From NCBI RefSeq assembly GCF_038069945.1, contig NZ_JBBPEV010000001.1:62001-126000 (forward strand): a DNA stretch of 64,000 bases, given 5' to 3'. This document shows, in pieces, positions 37,067 to 46,533 of the stretch. The DNA comes from Aquabacterium sp. A3. GTDB lineage: Bacteria > Pseudomonadota > Gammaproteobacteria > Burkholderiales > Burkholderiaceae_C. The position numbers were made by a program, and so were the translations under genes. A model generated the notes under the pieces. That model was not told where the DNA came from. It did not search any database and saw only the letters and a list, made by a program, of their open reading frames with translations. Numbering within the stretch: the first letter of the stretch is position 1; every line of letters starts with the position of its first letter.

Positions 37067-39658
37067 TCACGCGGTCAGCGTGTCCAGCAATTCGCGCTCG
37101 ATGACCAGTTGAGCCTTGTCCTGTCTCAGGGTGGGGCCGGTGACCAGGAAGGTGTCCTCCACGCGTTCGCCCAGGGTGCTGACCTTGGCCAGTTGCACGC
37201 TGATCTGGTGTTTGGCCAGGACGCGCGCGATCCCATAGAGCAAGCCCGATCGGTCGCTGGCGGACACGGTCAACAGCCAGCGTTGTGCGCGCTCATCGGG
37301 CCGCAGGCTGACACGGGGCGTGACCGGAAAAGACCTCACCCGGCGCGACAGTCGCCCCTTGGTGGGCTCGTGCAGGTCGTCGGCAGACGAGACCGCCTGT
37401 GACAACTGCGTTTCCACCAGTGCAATCATGTCCCGGTAGTGAACGCCCTCGAAGGCGTGGTTCTCGCCTGACATGATCTGGAAGGTGTCCAGGGCATACC
37501 CGCCGGCCGTGGTGTGCACGCGGGCATCCTGAATGCTGAAGCCCGTGCGGTCGAAATAGCCGCAGATGCGGGCGAAGAGGTCGGCCTGGTCCGGGGCATA
37601 CACGAGCACCTGCAGCCCTTCACCCACCGGTGACAGGCGCGCGGCCACCACGGGCGTGCTGGTGTCGACAAAGCGCCAGAGCATCCGTGTGTGCCAGGCG
37701 ATGTCTTGCGCGTCGTGCCGTGCAAAGTACCGCATGTCCAGGGTCTGCCACAGCGCCTGCTCGACGCCAGCGGGCAGAAAGTGCAGGGCCAGGGTGTGTC
37801 GGGCTTGCTGTTTGCGGGCCTCGATCTCGGCGTCCATGTGAGGCCGGGCGCCCCCCAAGGCACGCAGGGTGAGCTTGTACAGGTCTTCCAGCAGCTTGCC
37901 TTTCCAGGCGTTCCACACCTTCGGGCTGGTGCCGCGGATGTCGGCCACGGTCAGCAAGTACAGCGCCGTGAGCGCGCGCTCATTGCCCACGCGTCGCGCA
38001 AAGGCCTGGATCACGTCGGGGTCGGACAGGTCTTCTTTCTGTGCCACCCGGGACATGGTGAGGTGCTCGGCCACCAGGAACTCGACCAGCCGGGCATCGT
38101 CGCCCGTGACCTGGTGTTCCTTGCAGAACCGGCGCACCTCTTGTTCACCCAGCACGGAATGGTCTCCACCCCGTCCTTTGGCCACGTCATGAAACAGCGC
38201 GGCGATGTAGAGCAGCCAGGGTTTGTCGAATTCCGCGGCCAGTTGGGTACAAAACGGGTATTCGTGACCGTGTTCAGGAATGAAGAAGCGGCGCACATTG
38301 CGCAGCACCATGAGGATGTGCTGGTCCACGGTGTACACGTGGAAGAGGTCGTGCTGCATCTGGCCGACGATGCGCCTAAAAACCCACAGGTAGCGCCCCA
38401 GCACCGACGTCTGGTTCATCAGGCGAAACAGTCGCGTCTGGCCCTTGGGGGCCTGCAGGATGGCCATGAAGGTGGCCTGATTGACGGGATCCTTGCGGAA
38501 CGCCCCGTCCATCACGTTGCGGGCGTTGTACAGCGCACGCATGGTTCGCGCCGACAGGCCCTTGAGCGTGTCATCGTCTTGCAGCACCCGAAAGGCCTGC
38601 AGGATGGTGTGAGGCTGCTGGATGAACAGGTCATCGCGGCCGACCTCCAGGAATCCACCACGGTCGAAGAACGGGCCGTCCAGCGGACGCATCGGTGCGT
38701 TCTGTGACCCACGGATGCGTTCCTCCAGATTGAAAATGAGGATGTGGTTGAGCTGCGTGACCGCTTTGGCCGCCCAGTAGTACCGCCGCATCAGCACTTC
38801 GCTGGCCCGCAGGGCCGGCGTGTTGGCGTAGCCAAACGATTCGGCCACGGCTGTTTGCAAATCGAACACAAGCCGGTCTTCACGGCGCCCGGCCACCAGG
38901 TGGAGGCGGGCGCGGATGAGCTTGAGCGTGCCTTCGTTGCGCTGCAACTGGCGGGCTTCAAATGGCGTGAGCAGGCCATTGCGAGCCATTTCGTGCCATG
39001 TGCGGCCCTGGCGGGCGGCCCTCGCCAGCCACAGCACCACCTGCAGGTCGCGCAATCCGCCGGGGCTTTCCTTGCAGTTGGGCTCCAGCGAGTAGGGGGT
39101 GTCTTCGTACTTTGTGTGCCGCTGGCGCATCTCCAGCATCTTGGCCGTCATGAAGGCGGGCACATCCAGGTGCTCGAAGGTTTCGCGTTCGAGTTCGTCA
39201 AAGCGAGAACGCGAGCCGCACAGGTAGCGGGCTTCGAGCAAGGCGGTTTGAACCGTGACGTCTCGGCGGGCTTCTTCGCCGCACTCTTCAACGGTGCGCA
39301 CGCTGGAGCCGATTTCCAGCCCGATGTCCCAGCAGGCGGTGATGAAGCCTTCAATGCAGGGCGCCAGGCTTTCATCGCCCGTCACGGACGGTGACACTGG
39401 CAAAAGCACCAGCACATCGATGTCGGAGTGTGGAAACAGCTCGCCGCGACCGTAGCCACCGACGGCCACCAGCGCGGCACCATCGGGCGGGCTCACGCCA
39501 CTCCAAAGCTGTGTCAGGGTTCGGTCGACCAGGCGCGCCATGCGGGTGAGCAGCCGGCTGGCCGAGGCCGTGGTGGGGCGATTGTCTTGAAACTGCGACA
39601 ACAACTCGGCCTTGCCGGCCCTGAATTCGTTGCGCAGGGAGGTGATGTCAAACGACAT
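37067..39658 (-). CDS. glnD: bifunctional uridylyltransferase/uridylyl-removing enzyme GlnD
   Basis: Nitrogen sensor that uridylylates and deuridylylates PII proteins in response to glutamine. The 863 residues contain the nucleotidyltransferase motif GGYGRGELFPHSDIDVLVLL near 68-87, an HD hydrolase domain (AALFHDVAKGRGGDHSVLG), and two C-terminal ACT domains (LQVLVYAPDQADLFARICG; LLTVSASDRSGLLYGIARVL) that bind glutamine. All key motifs are intact. It lies 44 bp downstream of map on the same strand, a common betaproteobacterial pairing. Confidence 0.97.
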   Translation of the reverse strand: MSFDITSLRNEFRAGKAELLSQFQDNRPTTASASRLLTRMARLVDRTLTQLWSGVSPPDGAALVAVGGYGRGELFPHSDIDVLVLLPVSPSVTGDESLAPCIEGFITACWDIGLEIGSSVRTVEECGEEARRDVTVQTALLEARYLCGSRSRFDELERETFEHLDVPAFMTAKMLEMRQRHTKYEDTPYSLEPNCKESPGGLRDLQVVLWLARAARQGRTWHEMARNGLLTPFEARQLQRNEGTLKLIRARLHLVAGRREDRLVFDLQTAVAESFGYANTPALRASEVLMRRYYWAAKAVTQLNHILIFNLEERIRGSQNAPMRPLDGPFFDRGGFLEVGRDDLFIQQPHTILQAFRVLQDDDTLKGLSARTMRALYNARNVMDGAFRKDPVNQATFMAILQAPKGQTRLFRLMNQTSVLGRYLWVFRRIVGQMQHDLFHVYTVDQHILMVLRNVRRFFIPEHGHEYPFCTQLAAEFDKPWLLYIAALFHDVAKGRGGDHSVLGEQEVRRFCKEHQVTGDDARLVEFLVAEHLTMSRVAQKEDLSDPDVIQAFARRVGNERALTALYLLTVADIRGTSPKVWNAWKGKLLEDLYKLTLRALGGARPHMDAEIEARKQQARHTLALHFLPAGVEQALWQTLDMRYFARHDAQDIAWHTRMLWRFVDTSTPVVAARLSPVGEGLQVLVYAPDQADLFARICGYFDRTGFSIQDARVHTTAGGYALDTFQIMSGENHAFEGVHYRDMIALVETQLSQAVSSADDLHEPTKGRLSRRVRSFPVTPRVSLRPDERAQRWLLTVSASDRSGLLYGIARVLAKHQISVQLAKVSTLGERVEDTFLVTGPTLRQDKAQLVIERELLDTLTA

Positions 39659-39702
39659 GAGTGGGTACTGCCAATCGGCCCATCGTGACCAGTGGTCCTG
39701 CC

Positions 39703-40536
39703 TCAGGCAGGGGTGAGTGCGCGCACGAAGTCCGGCGGCGTGGGGCTGCCCTCAGACAAGGTCAGCACCTCGTAACCGGTCTCTGTGACCAGCACCGTGT
39801 GCTCCCATTGTGCAGACAGCGACCGGTCTTTGGTGACGATGGTCCAGCCATCGTAGGGTTGGCCGCCTTTGCGCCCTTCCTTGATGTCCCGTTTGCCCAG
39901 GTTGATCATGGGCTCGATGGTGAAGATCATGCCCGGCACCAGCTCCAGCCCGGTGCCCGGGCGGCCGTAATGCAGGATCTGTGGGTCTTCGTGGAAGCGT
40001 TGGCCGATGCCGTGGCCGCAGTACTCGCGCACCACCGAATAGCCGGCGTTTTCGGCAAAGGTCTGGATGGCGTGACCGATGTCGCCCAGGCGCGCGCCCG
40101 GTTTGACCTTGACGATGCCCTTCCACATCGACTCGTAAGTGACGCGGCACAGACGTTCGGCCGCAATCGATGCCTTGCCGATCAGGAACATGCGGCTGTT
40201 GTCGCCGTACCAACCGTCTTTGATCACGGTGACATCGATGTTGATGATGTCGCCAGACTTCAGGGGGGTGTCATTGGGCACGCCATGGCAAACCACGTCA
40301 TTGACCGAGGTGCACAAGGACGCCGGGTAGGGCACATGCCCTGGGGGTTGGTAGTTCAGCGTGGCCGATGTGGTGCCTTGCACATTGACCATGTAGTCAT
40401 GTGCCAGCCGGTCGATTTCCTTGGTGGTGATGCCAGGTTGAATGAACGGAGTCAGGTAATCCAGCACTTCCGAGGCCAATCGACAGGCCACACGCATGGC
40501 GTCAATCTCGGCGCCTGATTTGATCGTGATGCTCAT
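39703..40536 (-). CDS. map: methionine aminopeptidase, type I
   Basis: Removes the initiator methionine from new proteins. The 277 residues show [25 protein letters not shown], metal ligands in [20 protein letters not shown] (two Asp), [12 protein letters not shown] (His) and FTIEPMI (Glu), and the final Glu near WEHTVL. Start at 40536 ([14 protein letters not shown]); a long open frame further upstream is antisense to purL and is not part of the gene. It is followed by glnD and diverges from purL. Confidence 0.96.
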   Translation of the reverse strand: MSITIKSGAEIDAMRVACRLASEVLDYLTPFIQPGITTKEIDRLAHDYMVNVQGTTSATLNYQPPGHVPYPASLCTSVNDVVCHGVPNDTPLKSGDIINIDVTVIKDGWYGDNSRMFLIGKASIAAERLCRVTYESMWKGIVKVKPGARLGDIGHAIQTFAENAGYSVVREYCGHGIGQRFHEDPQILHYGRPGTGLELVPGMIFTIEPMINLGKRDIKEGRKGGQPYDGWTIVTKDRSLSAQWEHTVLVTETGYEVLTLSEGSPTPPDFVRALTPA

Positions 40537-40625
40537 AGACCCCGGATTATCCGCAAATCGGGCCCTGCCAGCGCCCTTCATGGCTTTGAGGGGGGCGATG
40601 AACCATCGTTTTCCCTGCCGCGACC

Positions 40626-40645
40626 GGTAAAATCTCTGTTTTACC
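40626..40645. repeat. 20-bp dyad in the map-purL gap
   Basis: Perfect 7-bp arms GGTAAAA and TTTTACC around a 6-nt centre. It lies about 57 bp before the purL ATG and 90 bp before the map ATG. The arm also holds TAAAAT, a possible purL -10. It could be an operator shared by both genes. Confidence 0.5.
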
Positions 40646-40701
40646 AGCCGCAGCCTGCTGTGACCGCTTCCACGCCCAACGGTACCCCCACCCCCACTGC
40701 G

Positions 40702-43700
40702 ATGTCCACCCTGATCCATTTCGAGGGCGGCAACGCCCTGGCACCTCACCAGACCACCGCCTTGCTGAGCAAGCTGCAGGCCATTCAGCCCAAGATCGGC
40801 GCGATTCACGCCCGTTTTGTGCACTGGGTGGCCTTGGACCAGCCCCTGGCGGTTGGGCAAATGGACAAGCTGGCTGCCTTGCTGACCTACGGCGATGCCT
40901 ACGACGGCGCCACCGAAGGCGAACTCTTGGTGGTGGCCCCTCGCCTGGGCACCGTGTCTCCCTGGGCCTCCAAAGCCACCGACATCGCCCACAACTGTGG
41001 ACTGGCTGTCCGTCGCGTTGAGCGGGTGGTGGAGTACCGGGTGGTGCTGAAGTCGGGTGTCATCGATGGTTTGATCGGCAGTCTGACCGGCAGCGGCCCC
41101 AAGGGCCTGACCGAGACGGAGCGCACCGCCATCGCTGCGCTGCTGCACGACCGCATGACCGAAAGCGTGCTGGCCAGCCGCGACGAAGCCCGCCACCTGT
41201 TCGACGAAAAGCAGGGCGCCCCCATGGCGCACGTGGATGTGTTGGGCCAAGGGCGCGCCGCGCTGGAAGCCGCCAACACCGAGTTCGGCCTGGCCTTGTC
41301 GGATGATGAAATCGACTACCTGGTCAACGCCTTCACGGGCCTGAAGCGCAACCCGACCGACGTCGAGCTGATGATGTTCGCGCAGGCGAACTCCGAGCAC
41401 TGCCGCCACAAGATCTTCAACGCCAAGTTCACCATCGACGGACAGGAACAAGACCTGTCGATGTTCGGCATGATCCGCAACACCGAGAAGCTGAGCCCCC
41501 AGCACACGGTGGTGGCTTATTCAGACAACGCCTCGGTGATGGAAGGCCATCAGATCGAGCGCTGGATGCCGGCCGGCTACACCAACGCGCCGCAGTACCA
41601 GGCCCGCGACGAGCTGGCCCATGTGCTGATGAAGGTCGAGACCCACAACCACCCGACGGCGATCTCGCCTTTCCCGGGGGCTTCGACCGGCGCGGGCGGC
41701 GAGATCCGCGACGAAGGCGCCACGGGTCGTGGCTCGCGCCCCAAGTCGGGCCTGACCGGTTTCTCGGTGTCCAACCTGCACCTGCCCGGCACCAACGAAC
41801 CCTGGGAGCAACACCCCGTCGGCAAGCCCGAGCACATCGCCAGCCCGCTGCAGATCATGGTCGAAGGCCCGCTGGGTGGCGCGGCCTTCAACAACGAGTT
41901 CGGCCGCGCCAATTTGGGCGGCTACTTCCGCGTGTTCGATCAGACCGTGGGCGAAGGCGCTGGCGCCATCCGCCGTGGCTACCACAAGCCCATCATGATC
42001 GCCGGGGGCATCGGCACCATCAGCGCCGAGCAGACCAAGAAGATCGTGTTCGGCGCGGGCACGCTGCTGATTCAGTTGGGCGGCCCGGGCATGCGCATCG
42101 GCATGGCGGGTGCGGCCGCGTCGTCGATGGCGGCGGGCACCAACTCTGCCGCACTGGACTTTGATTCGGTGCAGCGTGGCAACCCCGAAATCGAGCGCCG
42201 CGCACAAGAGGTCATCAACCACTGCTGGGGCCTGGGCGCCAACAACCCCATCCTGGCCATTCACGACGTGGGCGCGGGCGGCATCTCCAACGCCTTCCCT
42301 GAGTTGGTGGACGGCGCGGGCAAGGGCGCACGGTTTGACCTGAGCAAGGTGCCGCTGGAAGAGTCCGGCATGGCCCCGAAAGAAATCTGGTGCAACGAGA
42401 GCCAGGAGCGCTACGTGCTGGCCATCGCACCTGAGAGCCTGCCCATCTTCACGGCCATGTGCGAGCGCGAGCGCTGCCCCTTCGGCGTGATCGGCACCGC
42501 CACCGAGGCGCTGGAGCTGGTGCTGGAAGACACCACGAAGCCCGAGGCCGACAAGGCCGTGGACATGCCCATGGAGGTGTTGTTGGGCAAGCCGCCCAAG
42601 ATGCACCGCGTGGTCGAGCGCGTGCAGTGGGACGGCGGCCAGCTGGACCTGACGGGTGTGCAGCTCGACAAGGTAGCCTTTGACGTGCTGCGCCACCCGA
42701 CGGTGGCCAGCAAGCGCTTTTTGATCACCATCGGTGACCGCACGGTGGGTGGCCTCAACAGCCGCGACCAGATGGTGGGCCCCTGGCAGGTGCCGGTGGC
42801 CGACGTGGCCGTGACCCTGGCCGACTACCAGGGCTTTGCTGGCGAAGCCATGGCCATGGGCGAGCGCACGCCGCTGGCCTCGGTCAACGCGCCCGCCTCG
42901 GGCCGCATGGCCGTGGGCGAAGCCATCACCAACCTGCTGGCCGCGCCCATCGAGCTGCCGCGCGTGAAGCTGTCGGCCAACTGGATGGCGGCCTGCGGTG
43001 AAAAGGGCGAAGACGCCGCGCTGTACGACACGGTCAAGGCCGTGGGTATGGAGCTGTGCCCGGCGCTGGGCATCTCCATCCCGGTGGGCAAGGATTCGCT
43101 GTCGATGCGCACCAAGTGGTCTGACAACGGTGTGACCAAGCAGGTGACGGCGCCGGTGTCGTTGATCGTCACATCGTTTGCCTCGATTTCGGATGTGCGC
43201 GGCACGCTGACGCCTCAACTGGTGACCACCGAGAACGGCCAGCCGCTGGACACCAGCCTGATCCTGATCGATCTGGGCCAAGGCCAAAAGCGCATGGCCG
43301 GCTCGATGCTGGCCCAGGTGCTGGGCCAGTTCGGCAACGAGGTGCCCGATGTCGATTCACCGGCCATGCTGAAGGCCACGGTGGAGGCTGTGAACGCCTT
43401 GCGGGCCCAGGGCAAGCTGCTGGCCTATCACGACCGTGGTGACGGCGGCCTGTGGGCCACGGTGTGCGAAATGGCCTTTGCGGGCCACACGGGCGTGGCC
43501 ATCAATGTGGACATGCTGGTGACCGAAGGCGCAGGCATTGACGACAGCCGTGCCGAGTACGGTGACTCGAAGAACTGGGCTGGCCAGGTGAGCGAGCGCC
43601 GCAATGAGCTGACCCTGCGCGCGCTGTTCAACGAGGAGCTGGGCGTGGTGCTGCAGGTGCGCACGGCCGAGCGCAACGAGGTGATGCAGACCCTGCGCGA

Positions 43701-44751
43701 GCATGGCCTGAGCGCACACAGCCACGTGATCGGCAAGCCCATCCTGACGGGTGCGGGCAAGCACGAAGTGCAGGTGTGGCGCGATGCGAAGGACATCTTC
43801 AAGGCCCCGCTGCAGCAACTGCACCAGACCTGGGACGAGGTGAGCTGGCGCATCGCCCAGCTGCGCGACAACCCGGCCTGCGCCGACAGCGAACACGCCG
43901 CCATCGGCGATGTGGCCAACACCGGGCTGCACGTGTCGCTGAGCTTCGATCCGCTGGAAGACGTGGCCGCGCCGTTCATCCACAAGGCTCGCCCCAAGGT
44001 GGCCATCCTGCGCGAGCAGGGCGTGAACTCGCACGTGGAAATGGCCTACGCCATGCACCTGGGCGGCTTCGACACCTTCGACGTGCACATGAGCGACCTG
44101 ATCGCTGGCCGCGCCCGCCTGGACCAGTTCCAGGGTTTCGTGGCCTGCGGTGGCTTCAGCTACGGTGACACCCTGGGTGCTGGCGAAGGCTGGGCCCGCT
44201 CGGTGCTGTTCAACCCGCAGCTGGCCGAGCAGTTCGCTGCCTTCATGCAGCGTGGCGACACCTTCGGCCTGGGCGTGTGCAACGGCTGCCAGATGCTGGC
44301 TGCACTCAGCCCGATCATCCCGGGTGCCGAGCACTGGCCGAAGTTCACCACCAACCAGAGCACGCGATTCGAGGCCCGCTTGAGCCAAGTCGAGGTGCTG
44401 GAGAGCCCGTCGATCTTCTTTGCGGGCATGGCCGGCAGCCGCATGCCGATCGCCGTGTCACACGGTGAGGGCTTTGCCAACTTCTCGCAGCGCGGGGACG
44501 CTGCCAAGGTGCACCGCGCGGTGCGCTTCGTGGATCACACGGGCGCGCCCACCGAGGTGTATCCGTTCAACCCGAACGGCTCGCCCGAAGGCCTGACCGG
44601 CGTGACGACGCCCGATGGCCGCTTCACGGCGATGATGCCGCACCCCGAGCGCGTGTTCCGCAACATCCAGATGAGCTGGACGAGCGGCGACAAGAGCGGC
44701 CCCAGCCCCTGGCTGCGCATGTTCCACAACGCACGCAAGTGGGTTGGCTGA
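40702..44751 (+). CDS. purL: phosphoribosylformylglycinamidine synthase
   Basis: Large single-chain FGAM synthase (purine step 4), 1349 residues from the ATG at 40702. N-terminal PurS-like domain, then a linker with [18 protein letters not shown], the two AIRS-like ATP-binding halves ([29 protein letters not shown] region; [10 protein letters not shown]), and a C-terminal glutaminase with the catalytic Cys in GVCNGCQML and His in [13 protein letters not shown] at 40660 would add 14 low-complexity residues; neither start has a clear ribosome site. The length fits the gammaproteobacterial/betaproteobacterial form. Confidence 0.98.
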   Translation: MSTLIHFEGGNALAPHQTTALLSKLQAIQPKIGAIHARFVHWVALDQPLAVGQMDKLAALLTYGDAYDGATEGELLVVAPRLGTVSPWASKATDIAHNCGLAVRRVERVVEYRVVLKSGVIDGLIGSLTGSGPKGLTETERTAIAALLHDRMTESVLASRDEARHLFDEKQGAPMAHVDVLGQGRAALEAANTEFGLALSDDEIDYLVNAFTGLKRNPTDVELMMFAQANSEHCRHKIFNAKFTIDGQEQDLSMFGMIRNTEKLSPQHTVVAYSDNASVMEGHQIERWMPAGYTNAPQYQARDELAHVLMKVETHNHPTAISPFPGASTGAGGEIRDEGATGRGSRPKSGLTGFSVSNLHLPGTNEPWEQHPVGKPEHIASPLQIMVEGPLGGAAFNNEFGRANLGGYFRVFDQTVGEGAGAIRRGYHKPIMIAGGIGTISAEQTKKIVFGAGTLLIQLGGPGMRIGMAGAAASSMAAGTNSAALDFDSVQRGNPEIERRAQEVINHCWGLGANNPILAIHDVGAGGISNAFPELVDGAGKGARFDLSKVPLEESGMAPKEIWCNESQERYVLAIAPESLPIFTAMCERERCPFGVIGTATEALELVLEDTTKPEADKAVDMPMEVLLGKPPKMHRVVERVQWDGGQLDLTGVQLDKVAFDVLRHPTVASKRFLITIGDRTVGGLNSRDQMVGPWQVPVADVAVTLADYQGFAGEAMAMGERTPLASVNAPASGRMAVGEAITNLLAAPIELPRVKLSANWMAACGEKGEDAALYDTVKAVGMELCPALGISIPVGKDSLSMRTKWSDNGVTKQVTAPVSLIVTSFASISDVRGTLTPQLVTTENGQPLDTSLILIDLGQGQKRMAGSMLAQVLGQFGNEVPDVDSPAMLKATVEAVNALRAQGKLLAYHDRGDGGLWATVCEMAFAGHTGVAINVDMLVTEGAGIDDSRAEYGDSKNWAGQVSERRNELTLRALFNEELGVVLQVRTAERNEVMQTLREHGLSAHSHVIGKPILTGAGKHEVQVWRDAKDIFKAPLQQLHQTWDEVSWRIAQLRDNPACADSEHAAIGDVANTGLHVSLSFDPLEDVAAPFIHKARPKVAILREQGVNSHVEMAYAMHLGGFDTFDVHMSDLIAGRARLDQFQGFVACGGFSYGDTLGAGEGWARSVLFNPQLAEQFAAFMQRGDTFGLGVCNGCQMLAALSPIIPGAEHWPKFTTNQSTRFEARLSQVEVLESPSIFFAGMAGSRMPIAVSHGEGFANFSQRGDAAKVHRAVRFVDHTGAPTEVYPFNPNGSPEGLTGVTTPDGRFTAMMPHPERVFRNIQMSWTSGDKSGPSPWLRMFHNARKWVG

Positions 44752-44797
44752 TCGCCTGCTTGCGCCCCAATGTGTCGGTCCACCTCACTGAGATCTC

Positions 44798-45886
44798 ATG
44801 TCCATCACCCTTTTGTTGATGTTTGCAGGCGGCCTTGTCAGCCTCGTTCTGGGGGCCAACTGGCTGGTTCGTGGGGCGGCCAAGCTGGCCCTGTCGTTCG
44901 GCATATCGCCGCTGGTGGTCGGCCTGACGGTGGTTGCTTTTGGCACCAGTGCGCCAGAGCTCGCCGTTTCGGCCGGGGCCGTGCTGGACGGCAAGGTGGA
45001 CATCGCCATCGGCAATGTGGTGGGCAGCAACATCCTGAACGTGTTGCTCATCCTGGGGGCCTCGGCCCTGATCACGCCCCTGGTCGTGCACGCCCAGTTG
45101 ATCCGTCAAGAGGTGCCCATCATGATTGGCGCCACACTGGTGCTGTTTCTGATGATGTCCAACGGGGTGTTGTCGGTGCCAGAAGCCGCAGGGCTGGTGG
45201 TGGCGCTGGTGGCTTACAACGTCTTCCTGGTGGTGCAGTCGCGTCGGCAAAGCGCGTCAGAGTCTTCCGAGCTGGATGAAGAAGTCGACATGAGCAGCAC
45301 CTGGGATCGGCACTGGTCGGTGCAGGTGGGGCTCATCCTGGCCGGGTTGGTGGCGCTGGTCCTGGGCAGTCAGTTGCTGGTTGATGCTGCCGTGACCACG
45401 GCCCGGCAGTTTGGCGTCAGCGACGTGGTGATCGCCTTGACCATCGTGTCTCTGGGCACGTCGCTGCCAGAGATCGCCACCTCCATCACCGCCGCACTCA
45501 AGGGCCAGCGTGACATGGCCGTGGGCAATGTCGTGGGCAGCAATACCTTCAACATCCTGGGATGCCTGGGTGTGTCGGGGGTGTTGTCGGGTTCAGGTCT
45601 GGTGGTGGCAGAGTCGGTCATCCATTTCGATGCCTGGGTGATGCTGGTGGTGGCGTTGGCCTGCCTGCCCATCTTCATCACCGGACGCGAAATTGCCCGT
45701 TGGGAAGGCGGCGTGTTCCTGGGCTATTACGCGGCCTACACCGCGTACCTGATCATGGCCTCGCAACACCATGACGCATTGCCGATGTTCAGCTCGGTGA
45801 TGGTGTATTTCGCCGTGCCGCTGACAGTGATCACCTTGCTGGTGTCGGTGTTTCAGCATTCGCGTGAGGTGCGGCAACGCGGATGA
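44798..45886 (+). CDS. CaCA-family Na+(K+)/Ca2+ exchanger, YrbG-like
   Basis: A 362-residue inner-membrane protein with about ten helices and the two alpha repeats of the Ca2+/cation antiporter family: GTSAPELAVS with GNVVGSNILN (about residues 49-85), and GTSLPEIATS with GNVVGSNTFN in the second half. An acidic loop (SSELDEEVD) joins the halves. It should exchange Ca2+ for Na+ or H+. It follows purL by 46 bp but looks like a separate function; it converges with the methyltransferase gene. Confidence 0.93.
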   Translation: MSITLLLMFAGGLVSLVLGANWLVRGAAKLALSFGISPLVVGLTVVAFGTSAPELAVSAGAVLDGKVDIAIGNVVGSNILNVLLILGASALITPLVVHAQLIRQEVPIMIGATLVLFLMMSNGVLSVPEAAGLVVALVAYNVFLVVQSRRQSASESSELDEEVDMSSTWDRHWSVQVGLILAGLVALVLGSQLLVDAAVTTARQFGVSDVVIALTIVSLGTSLPEIATSITAALKGQRDMAVGNVVGSNTFNILGCLGVSGVLSGSGLVVAESVIHFDAWVMLVVALACLPIFITGREIARWEGGVFLGYYAAYTAYLIMASQHHDALPMFSSVMVYFAVPLTVITLLVSVFQHSREVRQRG

Positions 45887-45915
45887 GCGCCACGGCCTGA
45901 GTGGCGGCTGATCCC

Positions 45916-46533
45916 TCACGCTTCGGCGTGACCCCAGTAGTGGTACGACACGACCTTGGGGCCCGGTATGTAAGCGGATTGCAAGGTGGTTTTGAACCCG
46001 GCCTCTTTCAGCAGTGCCGGAATGTCACGGTCCAGGTGGCAGCCACCGGCCAGCGGTTTCCACAAGGGCTGCAGACGTGCCTGCCATCGGGCCACGTTGG
46101 CATCCGGCGCCACACCATGCTCTGAAAACAGCAGGCGCCCGCCAGGCACCAGCACGCGTTTCATTTCGGCCAGCGCGGCCAAGGGGTCGGCAATGGTGCA
46201 CAGGGTGTAGGTGCATACCACCGTGTCGAAGCTGGCATCGGCGGTGGGCAGTTTTTCGGCCGACAGCCCCATCAGTTCAACAGACAAGCCTGCCTGGCGG
46301 ATTCGCTGGTCGGCCAGGTGGTGCATGCGCAGCGCGGGGTCCACGCCGACAATGCGGCTCACACGAGACTTGTCGTAGTAGGGGATGTTGCGCCCGGTGC
46401 CGATGCCAACCTCCAGCACACGGCCTCGTGCCTGTGGCACCACCTTTTGTCTTTGTCGGCCGACCGGTCCGATGCCGCAGGCCAGATCGATCAAATAGGG
46501 CAAGAGGTGGCGCTCGTACCAGTTCTCGGTCAT
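45916..46533 (-). CDS. class I SAM-dependent methyltransferase
   Basis: A 205-residue methyltransferase: SAM motif I VLEVGIGTGRNIPYY, the acidic GVDPALRM strand end, DTVVCTYTLCTIADP (motif IV region), and LVPGGRLLFSEHG. The N-terminal WYERHLLPYLIDLACG is typical of small phospholipid/quinone-type or methyltransferase-11 proteins; the substrate is unknown. The ATG overlaps the stop of the upstream propeller/PH gene by 4 nt (46530-46533), so the two are translationally coupled and may act together. Confidence 0.88.
   Translation of the reverse strand: MTENWYERHLLPYLIDLACGIGPVGRQRQKVVPQARGRVLEVGIGTGRNIPYYDKSRVSRIVGVDPALRMHHLADQRIRQAGLSVELMGLSAEKLPTADASFDTVVCTYTLCTIADPLAALAEMKRVLVPGGRLLFSEHGVAPDANVARWQARLQPLWKPLAGGCHLDRDIPALLKEAGFKTTLQSAYIPGPKVVSYHYWGHAEA

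Noticed and set aside
40537..41505. Upstream in-frame extension of map
   Set aside because: The added 323 codons are antisense to purL; Map family proteins begin at the ATG at 40536.
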